A stretch of 64,000 nt of DNA from Pseudokordiimonas caeni (GTDB lineage Bacteria > Pseudomonadota > Alphaproteobacteria > Sphingomonadales > Kordiimonadaceae), in NCBI RefSeq assembly GCF_026719705.1, contig NZ_JAPPRR010000002.1:745091-809090 (forward strand), given 5' to 3'. The first letter of the stretch is position 1. Every line of letters starts with the position of its first letter. The notes under the pieces are model-generated. The model was given only the letters and a program-made list of their open reading frames with translations. It had not been told where the DNA came from and made no database searches. Shown here in pieces: positions 36,392 to 46,090 of the stretch. Position numbers and translations under genes: made by a program.

Positions 36392-37441
36392 TCAGCGCAG
36401 GATACGCACCAGCATCGCGCCCGGCTCGCGCCGCGGGTCGGTCGCGACAGATAATACATGCCCTTCATGGGGCGCCCGGTAGGTGGCGATTTCACGCCCG
36501 AACGGATCGTAAAGTGTGGCGAGCAATTGGCCCTGCTTCACCGGATCCAGAAGTGCCACATGAATGACGGCGAGGCCCCCTGCATCCGTCGTAACATTGC
36601 TGTAGCCGGAGCCGACAATCGGCTGCCGGGCAGGCGGCATGGCGCGCCCGGCGATCATGTCGGCGCGGCGCATGAGGTTGATGATGCCGTCATGGGCGCG
36701 GGTGGTCAGCAAAGGGTCGAACCGTTCGGGCACGCCGATCTCGAACGTGACGGCAGGGATGCCCGATTTCATGAACGTGGTTTCCACCGTGCCGCCCTCG
36801 CCCGGATCATTCTTGATCATGTCGGGCATCAGGTCGAACGCCATCTGGCGCGCCACAGCATTTGAAAAATCGGCAAACACAAAGAGCGGATAGGCGGTGC
36901 CGCGCGTCTGGGTATGCAGGTCCACCACCCGGTCAACCTGACCGGCCATGACGCCGTGCCAGAGGTCGGCGGCATAGCGCTCGGCCGCGTCCCCCTTCAT
37001 CTCGCCCGGCATGGTGCGGTTAAGGTCGGTGCGGAAGCCCGATCCCGAACCCGAGATGAAATGCCGGTTACCGGCTTCAAGCCCCGGCTGATTGAGCCCC
37101 GGCACCATCAGGAGCGTGCCTTTCAGCGTCTTGGGGTCGATCCCCGCGGCAAGCTCATGGATCACCCGGATACCGGCCAGTTCGTCGCCGTGGATCGCCG
37201 CGAACAGCCCGAGACGCAGGCCGGGCTCGGCGCCTTTCAGCACGATGACCGGCACAAGATAGGGCTGGCCGGAGGCGCGCGCCGCGACGGAGAGATAGAA
37301 ATCATGACGCCCGGTGGGGAGGCTGGCGGCCGCAATCATTTGCACCACGGGCACATCCTTGCCGGGCAGGGCTGCGGCGCGGGCAGGGGTGGCAAAGGTG
37401 GTGGCGAGGACCAGAAGGGCGATCAGATATCGTATCGTCAT
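36392..37441 (-). CDS. Secreted succinylglutamate desuccinylase / aspartoacylase-like protein
   Basis: A 349-residue zinc carboxypeptidase-fold protein. The zinc site is H-G-D-E in A-I-H-G-D-E-L-A-G and the later histidine in V-D-L-H-T-Q-T. Unlike cytosolic AstE or aspartoacylase, it has a signal peptide (A-T-P-A-R-A-A), giving a periplasmic location. I choose the ATG at 37441, 15 bases inside a longer TTG-started frame, because the signal then begins M-T-I-R-Y and a GGAAAG site precedes it. Substrate unknown. Confidence 0.85.
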   Translation of the reverse strand: MTIRYLIALLVLATTFATPARAAALPGKDVPVVQMIAAASLPTGRHDFYLSVAARASGQPYLVPVIVLKGAEPGLRLGLFAAIHGDELAGIRVIHELAAGIDPKTLKGTLLMVPGLNQPGLEAGNRHFISGSGSGFRTDLNRTMPGEMKGDAAERYAADLWHGVMAGQVDRVVDLHTQTRGTAYPLFVFADFSNAVARQMAFDLMPDMIKNDPGEGGTVETTFMKSGIPAVTFEIGVPERFDPLLTTRAHDGIINLMRRADMIAGRAMPPARQPIVGSGYSNVTTDAGGLAVIHVALLDPVKQGQLLATLYDPFGREIATYRAPHEGHVLSVATDPRREPGAMLVRILR

Positions 37442-37578
37442 GAAAAGGCTTTCCAAGTTTCCCCGCTATGGTAGCCCGAAAGCGCTGCATGGCAAGTATG
37501 CACGACCCACTTTGGGGTTGCCTTGGATGCGGCCGGCGTGCCTAATGAACCATAGACACTGGATTTTCAGGAAGGACC

Positions 37579-38268
37579 ATGGGCGCCAACTGCTGCTCGG
37601 CCGAGGTGAAGTTCGACGGGATGAGCCCGGCCTATCGCCGTGCGCTGATTGCCGTGATCGCCATCAATGCCGTGATGTTCGCCGTGGAGATGCCTTCGGG
37701 CTTCATCGGCAACAGCCATGCGCTGAAGGCCGATGCGCTCGATTTCGCGGCAGACACGGCCACCTACCTGATCTCCCTTCTCGTGATCGGCAAATCGCTG
37801 AAGGTGCGGGCAACCGCCGCACTTGCCAAAGGCATCAGCATGGGCCTGATGGGGATCGGCGTGCTTGTCGCCACCGTCTGGTCGGTCTTTGTGACCCACG
37901 AACCGGTGGCCCCGGTGATGGGGTCGGTGGGGTTGGCGGCGCTCGTCGCCAATGTGGCGAGCGTGCTGCTTCTGATCCGCTTCAAGGACGGCGACAGCAA
38001 TGTGCGCTCGGTGTGGCTGTGCAGCCGCAACGATGCCATCGGCAATCTGGCCGTTATCCTTGCGGCTTCCGGCGTGTGGGCGACCGGCACCGGCTGGCCG
38101 GACCTTATCGTCGCCGGCCTGATGGCGAGCCTTTTCCTGTCGGGCTCGGTTGCCGTGGTGCGCCACGCGCGGGAAGACATGGCAACCGCCCGGCGGGCTG
38201 CCGAAGGCCCGCATGACGGGCACAATCACGAAAGCCATGGCCACCGCCATGGCTCCCCCGCGGAATAG
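37579..38268 (+). CDS. Cation diffusion facilitator-type transporter
   Basis: A 229-residue membrane protein with six helices of CDF type. It has H-A-L-K-A-D-A-L-D-F-A-A-D-T in helix 2 and S-R-N-D-A-I-G-N in helix 5, where the metal-site positions are D/D and N/D rather than the usual H/D. It lacks the long cytoplasmic CDF domain. It begins with an N-C-C-S sequence and ends in a histidine-rich tail (H-D-G-H-N-H-E-S-H-G-H-R-H), both potential metal-binding. The metal cannot be read from sequence. Confidence 0.83.
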   Translation: MGANCCSAEVKFDGMSPAYRRALIAVIAINAVMFAVEMPSGFIGNSHALKADALDFAADTATYLISLLVIGKSLKVRATAALAKGISMGLMGIGVLVATVWSVFVTHEPVAPVMGSVGLAALVANVASVLLLIRFKDGDSNVRSVWLCSRNDAIGNLAVILAASGVWATGTGWPDLIVAGLMASLFLSGSVAVVRHAREDMATARRAAEGPHDGHNHESHGHRHGSPAE

Positions 38269-38280
38269 GCCCGCGGCATC

Positions 38281-39570
38281 GTGGCGGGGAGCGCATTCCA
38301 TCTTCTGAAGGAACGGGGCTTCCTCTCGCTGTTCGTCACCCAGTTCCTCGGCGCCTTCAACGACAACCTGTTCCGCTCGGCGCTGATCATGCTGATCACC
38401 TTCCGGCTGGCGAACGATGTGGATGTGGCGCCGGCGATCCTCAACAATCTGGCAATCGGGCTTTTCATCCTGCCTTATTTCCTGTTCTCCGCCTTTGCAG
38501 GCGAACTTGCCGACAAGTTTGAAAAGGCACGGCAGGTGCTTTTCATCAAGCTTTGGGAAGTGGGGCTTGCCATCTTTGGCGGTGTCGCTTTCCATATGGC
38601 GAACCTGCCTTTCCTGATGGCGGTGCTGGCCGGTCTCGGGCTGCAGTCCACCTTCTTCGGCCCCATCAAGTACGGCATCCTGCCCGATCTTGTGAAACGC
38701 GAGGACCTTCTTGCCGCCAATGCGCTGATCGAGGCTGGGACCTTCATCTCGATCCTTCTTGGCACGCTTGTGGGCGGGCTTCTGATCCTCACCGACGAAG
38801 GGATCGAGTCTGTCACAACCCTCGTGCTGGTGGTCGCGGTTCTTGGCACCATCAGCGGTGCCCTCGTCCCGAAAATGGGCGCAGCCGCCCCGCATATCAG
38901 GATCACGCCGAACATCTTTGCGTCCACCCGGCGCGAACTGAAGGCGGCGTGGGCGAGTGATATCGTGCGCCCGGCCATCATCGGCATCAGCTGGATATGG
39001 GCGCTCGGCTCGATTTACCTCACCCAGCTTCCGGTGCTGGTGCATGACCGGCTGGGCGGGGATGAGACCGTGGTCACCCTCTTTCTTGCCGTCTTCTCGC
39101 TCGGGATCGGGGTCGGGTCTTTCCTCTCGAACCATCTTCTGAAGGGGCAGGTATCGGCCAAGCTGGCAATCCCCGGGCTTGTGCTCCTGGCCGCCTTCTC
39201 GGTGCTGTTGCCGGTTGTGGTGCCGACCGCGCCGCCGCTCGGGTCGGCTCCTGTCGACTTCTGGGGCTTCCTCGGGCTGATTGACGGCTGGCTCGTGCTG
39301 GCGCTTGTCACCCTCACGTCGCTGGCAGGCGGGCTTGTGATCGTGCCCCTTTACACGCTTCTGCAGGAACGGACCCCGCGCGAGGGGCGGTCGCGGGTGA
39401 TTGCCGTCAACAATATCGTCAACAGCGGCTTCATGGCAGGCTCGGCGGGCATCGCCGCCCTTCTGGCCGCTTCGGGGCTCGACAGCCTCGGCATCCTGAT
39501 CGCGACGGCCGCAGGCAGCCTCCTCGCGATCCTGCCACTAAGGCCGCTTGACAGGCGGCTTCTGGCCTGA
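38281..39570 (+). CDS. LplT-like MFS transporter
   Basis: A 429-residue major facilitator protein. The start F-V-T-Q-F-L-G-A-F-N-D-N-L-F-R-S-A is the signature of lysophospholipid transporter LplT and relatives. The GTG at 38281 is taken as start; it lies 12 bases after the CDF gene stop. In many bacteria this domain is fused to an acyltransferase and AMP-ligase for lysophospholipid recycling; here it stands alone. The next gene, a YhhN protein, also belongs to lysolipid metabolism. Confidence 0.82.
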   Translation: MAGSAFHLLKERGFLSLFVTQFLGAFNDNLFRSALIMLITFRLANDVDVAPAILNNLAIGLFILPYFLFSAFAGELADKFEKARQVLFIKLWEVGLAIFGGVAFHMANLPFLMAVLAGLGLQSTFFGPIKYGILPDLVKREDLLAANALIEAGTFISILLGTLVGGLLILTDEGIESVTTLVLVVAVLGTISGALVPKMGAAAPHIRITPNIFASTRRELKAAWASDIVRPAIIGISWIWALGSIYLTQLPVLVHDRLGGDETVVTLFLAVFSLGIGVGSFLSNHLLKGQVSAKLAIPGLVLLAAFSVLLPVVVPTAPPLGSAPVDFWGFLGLIDGWLVLALVTLTSLAGGLVIVPLYTLLQERTPREGRSRVIAVNNIVNSGFMAGSAGIAALLAASGLDSLGILIATAAGSLLAILPLRPLDRRLLA

Positions 39571-39669
39571 GGGCAACCTGCGGTTGGGCTGCCCACAAAT
39601 GGCCTTAAATCAAGGTCTTGCAACCGCGCGCCGTGGCTGACACAATCCGCCGCAAAAGGGGGCCAGCGA

Positions 39670-40380
39670 GTGACCAGGATTTTTGCCAAGAAACGTTCCA
39701 CGTTCCATTCTATTGCCATCCAGCTGGTGCTTGTCCTGTCGCTGATCGGCGCCGCGCTTTATGGCCTTGGCACCTACCCCCTTGCAGACGACCCGATGAT
39801 CCGCCTGATCATGAAAGCTACCGGCGTTGGCTTCCTTGCCGCTTATGCGGCGCTTAATGCGCGGGCGAGCGATCACTGGATACTGGCGGCGGCCCTGGTG
39901 GCCTCTACTTTCGGTGACGTGCTTCTGGAAGGATCTTTCCTGCGCGGTCTTGGCGCCTTTCTCGTGAGCCACATCATCTATGTACTTCTTTATGCCCGCA
40001 ACCTGCGCGGCAAGGGCGAGACCGGCCTTCCCCGTGTGGTGATCGTGGCGCTTGTCTGGCTGGCCAGTGGTGCCGTCGCCTATCTCCTGATGCCGTCGCT
40101 TGGCGAGATGCGCTGGCCGGTCGTGGCCTACAGCGGCGTGATCACGCTGATGGCGTCTCTTGCCATCCTCAGCCGCTATCCCTTCTGGCTGACCGGGATC
40201 GGGGCGCTGCTGTTCCTGTCGTCGGACACGATGATCGCGATGGACCGCTTCCTGCAGGTGGCGCCGCCCTTCCCGCATGCGATCTGGGTCACCTATTATG
40301 GCGGCCAGCTTCTGATGGCTATCGGCGTGCTGCGCGCGCAGGCGCCGACCGAGGTTCGGGGCGGCTACAGATTTGACTAA
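39670..40380 (+). CDS. YhhN-family (lysoplasmalogenase-like) membrane protein
   Basis: A 236-residue membrane protein with about eight helices, GTG start at 39670. The core D-V-L-L-E-G and L-S-S-D-T-M-I-A-M-D-R-F segments are typical of YhhN, which includes mammalian TMEM86 lysoplasmalogenase that cleaves the vinyl-ether bond of lysoplasmalogen. Bacterial function is unproven. Its position next to an LplT-like transporter hints at lysophospholipid turnover. Confidence 0.82.
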   Translation: MTRIFAKKRSTFHSIAIQLVLVLSLIGAALYGLGTYPLADDPMIRLIMKATGVGFLAAYAALNARASDHWILAAALVASTFGDVLLEGSFLRGLGAFLVSHIIYVLLYARNLRGKGETGLPRVVIVALVWLASGAVAYLLMPSLGEMRWPVVAYSGVITLMASLAILSRYPFWLTGIGALLFLSSDTMIAMDRFLQVAPPFPHAIWVTYYGGQLLMAIGVLRAQAPTEVRGGYRFD

Positions 40381-40437
40381 TGCGCCACAGGGTCGCATAG
40401 TCGCCAACTTATTGGCGCCAAAATCAAGACCGGACCC

Positions 40438-41340
40438 ATGATTACCGTGACCACCGACCAGCAAACCCTGCAGCGCAAGGCAGCAACCCTCATCGAGGCG
40501 CTGCCCTATATGAAGAAATATGCCGGCGAAACCTTCGTCATCAAATATGGCGGCCACGCCATGGGAGATGCCAATCTCGCCCGGCAATTCGCCGAAGACG
40601 TGGTGCTTCTGAAGCAGGTGGGCATCAACCCTGTGATCGTGCATGGCGGCGGCCCGCAGATCGGCAACATGCTGAAGCGGCTGGGCGTGCAGAGCGAATT
40701 CATTGACGGCCTGCGCGTGACCGACGCCGCGACCGTCGAGATCGCCGAAATGGTGCTCTGTGGTTCGATCAACAAGTCGATCGTGGCGGATCTCAACGCC
40801 GCAGGCGGCCGTGCCATCGGGCTTTCCGGCAAGGACAGCGACATGGTGATGGCGCGCAAGGTTTCGCGCACCAAACGCGACCCCGACAGCAATATTGAAC
40901 AGGTGATCGACCTCGGTTTCGTGGGCGAGCCTTGCATGGTGGACCCGACCTTCCTGCAATCGAGCATGACGGCCGGCATCATTCCGGTGATCGCACCGAT
41001 TGCCATGGGCGAGGACGGCAAGACCTACAATATAAACGCCGACACGATGGCGGGTGCCATCGCAGGCGCGCTGAAGGCCCGTCGCTTCTTTCTGCTCACC
41101 GATGTGGCCGGTGTGATGGACAAGGAGAAAAACCTCCTGACCGAGCTCGGCAAGACGGATATCGACGAACTGATCGCCGATGGCACCATTTCGGGCGGCA
41201 TGATCCCCAAGGTCGAAACCTGCCTGATGGCGGTGGAAGCCGGGGTGCGGGGTGCTGTTATCCTTGATGGCCGCGTCACCCACGCGATCCTTCTGGAAAT
41301 CTTCACCGAACGTGGGGCCGGCACCATGATCCGCGCCTGA
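40438..41340 (+). CDS. argB: Acetylglutamate kinase
   Basis: ArgB phosphorylates N-acetylglutamate in arginine synthesis. The 300-residue protein has I-K-Y-G-G-H-A-M (about 33-40), H-G-G-G-P-Q-I (68-74), R-V-T-D near 98 and the C-terminal G-G-M-I-P-K-V, all typical. No obvious ARG-type regulatory element was seen in the 57-base gap upstream. Confidence 0.97.
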   Translation: MITVTTDQQTLQRKAATLIEALPYMKKYAGETFVIKYGGHAMGDANLARQFAEDVVLLKQVGINPVIVHGGGPQIGNMLKRLGVQSEFIDGLRVTDAATVEIAEMVLCGSINKSIVADLNAAGGRAIGLSGKDSDMVMARKVSRTKRDPDSNIEQVIDLGFVGEPCMVDPTFLQSSMTAGIIPVIAPIAMGEDGKTYNINADTMAGAIAGALKARRFFLLTDVAGVMDKEKNLLTELGKTDIDELIADGTISGGMIPKVETCLMAVEAGVRGAVILDGRVTHAILLEIFTERGAGTMIRA

Positions 41341-41349
41341 GGCGTGGCC

Positions 41350-42654
41350 TCAGGGCTGGTCGAGGAAATAGCTGAGGTGCCAGTCAAGCTCGTCAGCATC
41401 GATCGGATAGGTGCGACCGTCCTTCGGATGCAGGAGCTGGGCTGAAGGCACCAGCGCGAATTTCACCTGCAGTTCATACGCTGTCCGCATCACCAGCTGG
41501 GCCCGCCAGGCAAGCGCTGTGACCGCGCGGCCGGATTTCGAATGGATGATGCGGCGGATGGTGGCGACCGGCAGGTCGGACGCCAGCGCCAGACACTGGA
41601 TCAAGAGCTCGCGCCGGCCGCTTTCGATCTGCTGGTGCACGAACTGGTCGTTGATCGCGCCGCGTTCATAAAGGTCGAGCGCCGTTTTATAGAGCTTCGC
41701 TTCCTCGTCCTCGCCGACCCGTTCGCCTGCCAGGCGCTCGCGCACACGGTCCAGAAGGGCTTCGGCGTCGGCTTCGGTGAGCGCGCTGCCGTCCACCATC
41801 GCATGTACAAGGGCAGAGGCCACAAAACCCGCAATGCGTTTCATCGCGCGGATCGAAAGCTGCGGCCGCATGGCAAGCGGCTGATGCAGCGCTTCCACGC
41901 CCTTGGCCTGATCGATGATCTGGTCGAGCGTGGCTTCGCGGATCTGCGCATTCTGGTTGGTGAGGAGGGCTGCAATCGCCGGGATGTCGAGCGTGGCGGC
42001 GATATCGTCCGACACACCTTCCGAGACAATGGCGCGCCGTGCGATGGCGGAAAGCGCCGCACTCGATGCACCTGCCGCAATGATTTCGCGCAGGTCGTCG
42101 TCATTCAGGAGCGGCGAATATTCAAGGATCGGGGCGGCGACCATGTCCTCGATATCGCGGGCGAGCTTGTCGACCATCGGTTTCGGGACATTGGGGCTCG
42201 TCTTGATCTCGTCGGCGATGATGGCGCGGACCTTCGGCAGCTGGTCGGCAGCCAGCGCTTCCAGCACATCAATGGCTCGTTCGCGGATCGCCGTCTGCTC
42301 GCCCGGCGCCAGCCCCGGCACCAGCCGCGCGATCTTGCGGGCAAGTTCAAGCCGCACTTCGTCGTCCTCGTCGGCCGCGAGCTTTTCATCGGCATGGATC
42401 GGGGTCGAGGGGTTCGAGGCGATGATCTGGCGTACCTGCGGCGAGGCGTCGTCGGCCAGATAATAAAGCACTTCGGGCCGCGCATCGGTGCGCGCGGCCA
42501 GTGCCTTGCGCTCGCCAAGGCTGCCGTCCTTCAGGATCTGCTGTTCCTTTTCGGACGTCAGTGCGGGCGGCAGCACAGCGGGCGCTTCTGCCCTTGCCTT
42601 GCCCTTGCCGCCATCCTGACCCATTAACGATTTCAACCGGTCAAACAGACCCAT
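41350..42654 (-). CDS. DUF2336 protein
   Basis: A 434-residue helical repeat-like protein. The start M-G-L-F-D-R-L at 42654 is preferred over an in-frame TTG upstream because it lies 17 bases after the diguanylate cyclase stop with GGGG upstream. The alternating aspartate-rich helix pairs (E-V-L-Y-Y-L-A-D-D, L-A-A-D-E-D-D-E-V-R, E-Y-S-P-L-L-N-D-D-D-L) match DUF2336, a family common in alphaproteobacteria and of unknown biochemical role. It is co-directional and nearly adjacent to a GGDEF enzyme, so it may act with cyclic di-GMP. Confidence 0.85.
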   Translation of the reverse strand: MGLFDRLKSLMGQDGGKGKARAEAPAVLPPALTSEKEQQILKDGSLGERKALAARTDARPEVLYYLADDASPQVRQIIASNPSTPIHADEKLAADEDDEVRLELARKIARLVPGLAPGEQTAIRERAIDVLEALAADQLPKVRAIIADEIKTSPNVPKPMVDKLARDIEDMVAAPILEYSPLLNDDDLREIIAAGASSAALSAIARRAIVSEGVSDDIAATLDIPAIAALLTNQNAQIREATLDQIIDQAKGVEALHQPLAMRPQLSIRAMKRIAGFVASALVHAMVDGSALTEADAEALLDRVRERLAGERVGEDEEAKLYKTALDLYERGAINDQFVHQQIESGRRELLIQCLALASDLPVATIRRIIHSKSGRAVTALAWRAQLVMRTAYELQVKFALVPSAQLLHPKDGRTYPIDADELDWHLSYFLDQP

Positions 42655-42671
42655 AAACCCCAACCCCCGGC

Positions 42672-44303
42672 TCAATCGAGGACGGCGACGGCAACTTCGC
42701 CGCGACCCGCCTTCTTGACCTCATATAATGCATGATCGGCCTTTTCCGCCAGCCGGTCGAAATCGGCCCCGCCGCCCGGCTTGCTTTCGCATACGCCGAC
42801 CGACACACCGAGCGCAAGATCGGGCTGCCCGAGCCCGGCTTTCACGCCTTTCATGCAGTCGATCAGCTGCCGGCCCTTTTCGGCACCGACATCCGCCCCC
42901 ACACCTTCAAGCCAGATGACGAACTCGTCCCCGCCGTACCGGGCGGCGAGGTCGGTCGGCCTGATGATGGCGGTCAGCGCTTTCGAGAAGGCGACCAGCG
43001 CCTGATCGCCTGCCGCGTGGCCGAGCGTGTCATTCACTTCCTTGAAATGGTCGAGATCGACAAACACAAGGCAGCCGCCCGATCCGGTGCGGGACTGGTT
43101 TGTCAGTCGCCGGCTCACCATGTCGCGGAAGGCGCGGCGGTTGAGGAGGCCTGTGAGTTCGTCCGAGGACGACAGCCGCGAAAGCTTCTCCACCAGATCA
43201 GCCTTGGCAAGTGCGGCGGTGAGCATGCTGCCGATGCCGGCGAGCAACTCGCGTTCCTGCGCCGCCCACGGGCTGACGCCGGTGTCGCGTGACAGGACGA
43301 CAGCGCCCTGCGCGTTACTGCCTTGCGAAAGGTGCAGCAAAAGATGGCTGCGGCCGGGCGCATCAAGGTCGAAAACCGGTGTGTCGGGCTTGGCGGCAAT
43401 CGCGGCGGCGACCCAGTTTTCGGAAAGTTCCACCTGCGTTTCGCCGGCGACCCCAGCGAGGAGGAAGGTGCGGCCGACCTGTTCGAACACCCACACGGTA
43501 TCGGCGCGGAAAAGATCGGCGCAGAGGCGCGCGGCACGGTCGCGCAGTTCATCGGCACCCACGACCTCGTTGAGGAGCTCGGCAATCCGCTGCAGCATGG
43601 TGAGGCGCAGGTTGGTGACCCGCATGGCGCGGTCGGCGTCCACCCGCGCGCTCACATTGCGCACGGTGCCGCGTACCCCGGCCGGGCGGCCATCGCTGTC
43701 GTTCATCGGCTCCACCGCGAAATCGGCATAAAGCCGGTCGCCAAAGGCATCGACAGGCAGCGCCTCGAACACGCGCGCGCTGCGGCTGGTGAAAGGATTG
43801 TGCGCGGGGCCGGCGCTATCAGGCCAGAAGACGGGTCGTGCCTCGGCGCCGATCCAGTCATCGGTTTCCTGTCCGAAGGCGATGGCCGGGCTCACGAAGC
43901 GGAAGCGGCCGTCCGTATCCACCTCGAACGACAGATCGACGGTGCGATCAAGAAGCCCCTTGAGGAGCGCGCGGCTGTGGATGAGCGCGTCTGTTGTGCG
44001 GTCGGCAAGCGTGGTTTCGCGCGCCACCAGAAGCACGCCTTCGGCCTCGGGGATGGCGACGAGCCAATAATTGCCGGTTGTCTCGCCGGTCAGGCGGTCC
44101 TCGGCGGGCAGGCCGGTTTCCATGGCGCGGCGAACTACCCGCATCACGGGTTCGGATTGGCTGGCGTAGGCAAAAGCGAGGATATCGGCCGTAGCCGAAC
44201 GCTCGACAAGGCGGCCGTCAGCGGCGAGCCTCAGCGCGATGATATCGGCCGATTTCAATGCCTTCGGCCCCGGATATTGCCTGTTTCCGGCGGTCTGGGT
44301 CAT
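42672..44303 (-). CDS. Diguanylate cyclase with PAS and GAF sensor regions
   Basis: A 543-residue predicted cyclic di-GMP synthase. The active site Y-G-G-D-E-F (GGDEF at about 457-461) is intact, D-L-D-H-F-K-E-V-N-D precedes it, and an inhibitory R-x-x-D site lies five residues upstream. N-terminal regions read as PAS-like (about 130-225) and GAF-like (about 240-375) sensors, without membrane helices. Start is uncertain: ATG 44303 and ATG 44324 both have acceptable ribosome sites. Likely co-transcribed with the DUF2336 gene. Confidence 0.88.
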   Translation of the reverse strand: MTQTAGNRQYPGPKALKSADIIALRLAADGRLVERSATADILAFAYASQSEPVMRVVRRAMETGLPAEDRLTGETTGNYWLVAIPEAEGVLLVARETTLADRTTDALIHSRALLKGLLDRTVDLSFEVDTDGRFRFVSPAIAFGQETDDWIGAEARPVFWPDSAGPAHNPFTSRSARVFEALPVDAFGDRLYADFAVEPMNDSDGRPAGVRGTVRNVSARVDADRAMRVTNLRLTMLQRIAELLNEVVGADELRDRAARLCADLFRADTVWVFEQVGRTFLLAGVAGETQVELSENWVAAAIAAKPDTPVFDLDAPGRSHLLLHLSQGSNAQGAVVLSRDTGVSPWAAQERELLAGIGSMLTAALAKADLVEKLSRLSSSDELTGLLNRRAFRDMVSRRLTNQSRTGSGGCLVFVDLDHFKEVNDTLGHAAGDQALVAFSKALTAIIRPTDLAARYGGDEFVIWLEGVGADVGAEKGRQLIDCMKGVKAGLGQPDLALGVSVGVCESKPGGGADFDRLAEKADHALYEVKKAGRGEVAVAVLD

Positions 44304-44419
44304 GCCTTCTGCTTCCCGTCCCATTGTTAAGTGCGCCTTAATCGGCACTGCGATAGGATCAGATACTAGAGGGCAAATCAATGCCATAGAAGCCCCTGAT
44401 GCGAGACGCGAGGAACTAT

Positions 44420-45118
44420 ATGAACGAATATAACGCCGCCCTTCACCCCGACCAGCGCGATACCTGGGTCTTCGATCTCGATAACACGCTGTATCCGGCC
44501 GAGTGCGATCTCTTTTCACAGATCGACCGCAACATCGGCACCTATGTGGCGGACCTTCTGAAGCTGTCGGCGGAAGATGCGCGCAAGGTGCAGAAGGGCT
44601 ATCTCCTTGAGCATGGCACCACGCTGAAGGGCCTGATGGTGAATTATAGCGTCGATCCGCATCATTATCTGGCGGCCGTCCATGATATCGATTTTTCGCC
44701 GATCCAGCCGGACCCGCACCTGAAGGCGGCCATCGACCGGCTGCCGGGCAAGAAATATGTCTTCACCAATGCCGACCGGCCTTACGCCGAGGAAGTACTG
44801 ACGCGCCTCGGGCTTGGTGACACCTTCAACGGCCTTTTCGATATCCATGATGCCGAGCTGCACCCCAAGCCGGTGATCGAAACCTATCACCGCTTCCTGA
44901 AGGATCACGGTGTGAATCCGGCGCGGGCGGTGATGTTTGAGGATATGGCGCGCAACCTGATCCCCGCCCATGCGCTGGGGATGGGGACTGTCTGGATCGA
45001 CACCGGCTCCCCCTGGAGCCGGGCTGACCATGACCCCGCCCTCATCCACGCGGAAACGGACGGTCTCACCGGCTGGCTCGATGCCTATAGCCGCGCGGTG
45101 GAAAAGCACCATAGCTGA
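44420..45118 (+). CDS. Pyrimidine 5'-nucleotidase-like HAD hydrolase
   Basis: A 232-residue HAD-superfamily phosphatase resembling fungal/plant pyrimidine 5'-nucleotidase. Motif I is F-D-L-D-N-T-L-Y-P (about 18-26), motif II T-N-A-D-R, and motif IV V-M-F-E-D-M-A-R-N. Start 44420 (M-N-E-Y-N) follows GAGG. The argB / nucleotidase / dapD order is a familiar alphaproteobacterial arrangement, here split by the minus-strand GGDEF/DUF2336 pair. Confidence 0.9.
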   Translation: MNEYNAALHPDQRDTWVFDLDNTLYPAECDLFSQIDRNIGTYVADLLKLSAEDARKVQKGYLLEHGTTLKGLMVNYSVDPHHYLAAVHDIDFSPIQPDPHLKAAIDRLPGKKYVFTNADRPYAEEVLTRLGLGDTFNGLFDIHDAELHPKPVIETYHRFLKDHGVNPARAVMFEDMARNLIPAHALGMGTVWIDTGSPWSRADHDPALIHAETDGLTGWLDAYSRAVEKHHS

Positions 45119-45164
45119 CCATAAGCGTAAGCTCAGCTTGCCAGCCTGAAAACCCAAGGTGGCG

Positions 45165-45192
45165 TTGACTTGGGGGGCAGCATCGCTATTGT
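45165..45192 (+). promoter_or_regulatory. Candidate dapD promoter
   Basis: TTGACT at 45165-45170 and TATTGT at 45187-45192 are separated by 16 bases, about 45 bases before the dapD start. Confidence 0.5.
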
Positions 45193-45236
45193 CGTCGCAC
45201 CCTGAGAAAATCCCTGTGCGCCGAGGATAGACGCCC

Positions 45237-46082
45237 ATGTCCCTTCACGAGCTTGAAGCCACCATCGATGCCGCGTTCGACGAGCGCGACACCATCACCT
45301 CCCACACCCGCGGCGCCGTGCGCGAAGCGGTTGAGGCTGCCCTGACGCTGCTGGATAATGGCGAAGTGCGCGTGGCCGAGAAACAGGACGGCAAATGGGT
45401 GGTCAACCAGTGGCTCAAGAAAGCGGTTCTCCTGTCGTTCCGCCTGAATGACATGGAACTGATCAAGGGCGCGCCCGGCAACGCCGCCTACTGGTGGGAC
45501 AAGGTGCCGTCAAAATTTGAAGGCTGGTCCGACCGGCATTTCACCAAGGCCGGCTTCCGTGCCGTGCCCGGTGCCATCGTCCGCCGCTCCGCCTTCATCG
45601 GCAAGGGCGCGGTCTTGATGCCGTCGTTCGTGAACCTCGGCGCCCATGTGGGCGAGGGCACGATGGTGGATACCTGGGCCACCGTCGGCTCCTGCGCGCA
45701 GATCGGCAAGCATGTTCACCTTTCGGGTGGTGCCGGCATCGGCGGCGTCTTGGAGCCCCTGCAGGCCGGCCCCGTGATCATCGAGGATAACTGCTTCATC
45801 GGTGCGCGCGCCGAGGTTGCCGAAGGTGTGGTGGTTGAGGAAGGCTCCGTCCTTTCCATGGGGGTGTATCTCGGTGCCTCCACCAAGATCGTGGACCGCA
45901 ACACCGGCGAGGTCTTCATGGGCCGCGTGCCTGCATATTCGGTCGTTGTGCCCGGCACGCTGCCCGGCAAGCCGCTGCCGGATGGCACGCCCGGCCCCAA
46001 TCTTTACTGTGCGGTGATCGTGAAGCGGGTGGACGAAAAGACCCGTTCCAAAACCTCGCCTAACGAACTCCTGCGCGACTAG
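45237..46082 (+). CDS. dapD: Tetrahydrodipicolinate N-succinyltransferase
   Basis: DapD uses succinyl-CoA to succinylate tetrahydrodipicolinate in lysine/diaminopimelate synthesis. The 281-residue protein has the left-handed beta-helix hexapeptide repeats (about 105-240), with [12 protein letters not shown] and [12 protein letters not shown]. Start follows GAGG. dapE follows after 8 bases, so both enzymes share one transcript. Confidence 0.97.
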   Translation: MSLHELEATIDAAFDERDTITSHTRGAVREAVEAALTLLDNGEVRVAEKQDGKWVVNQWLKKAVLLSFRLNDMELIKGAPGNAAYWWDKVPSKFEGWSDRHFTKAGFRAVPGAIVRRSAFIGKGAVLMPSFVNLGAHVGEGTMVDTWATVGSCAQIGKHVHLSGGAGIGGVLEPLQAGPVIIEDNCFIGARAEVAEGVVVEEGSVLSMGVYLGASTKIVDRNTGEVFMGRVPAYSVVVPGTLPGKPLPDGTPGPNLYCAVIVKRVDEKTRSKTSPNELLRD

Positions 46083-46090
46083 GCCGAAAA

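Noticed and set aside
37567-39135. 522-codon minus-strand frame across the CDF and MFS genes
   Set aside because: Antisense to two genes with clear membrane helices; its translation is charged, D/H/R-rich and unlike a protein.
39610-41283. 557-codon frame antisense to argB and the YhhN gene
   Set aside because: Shadow of argB by codon bias; no domain, no ribosome site.
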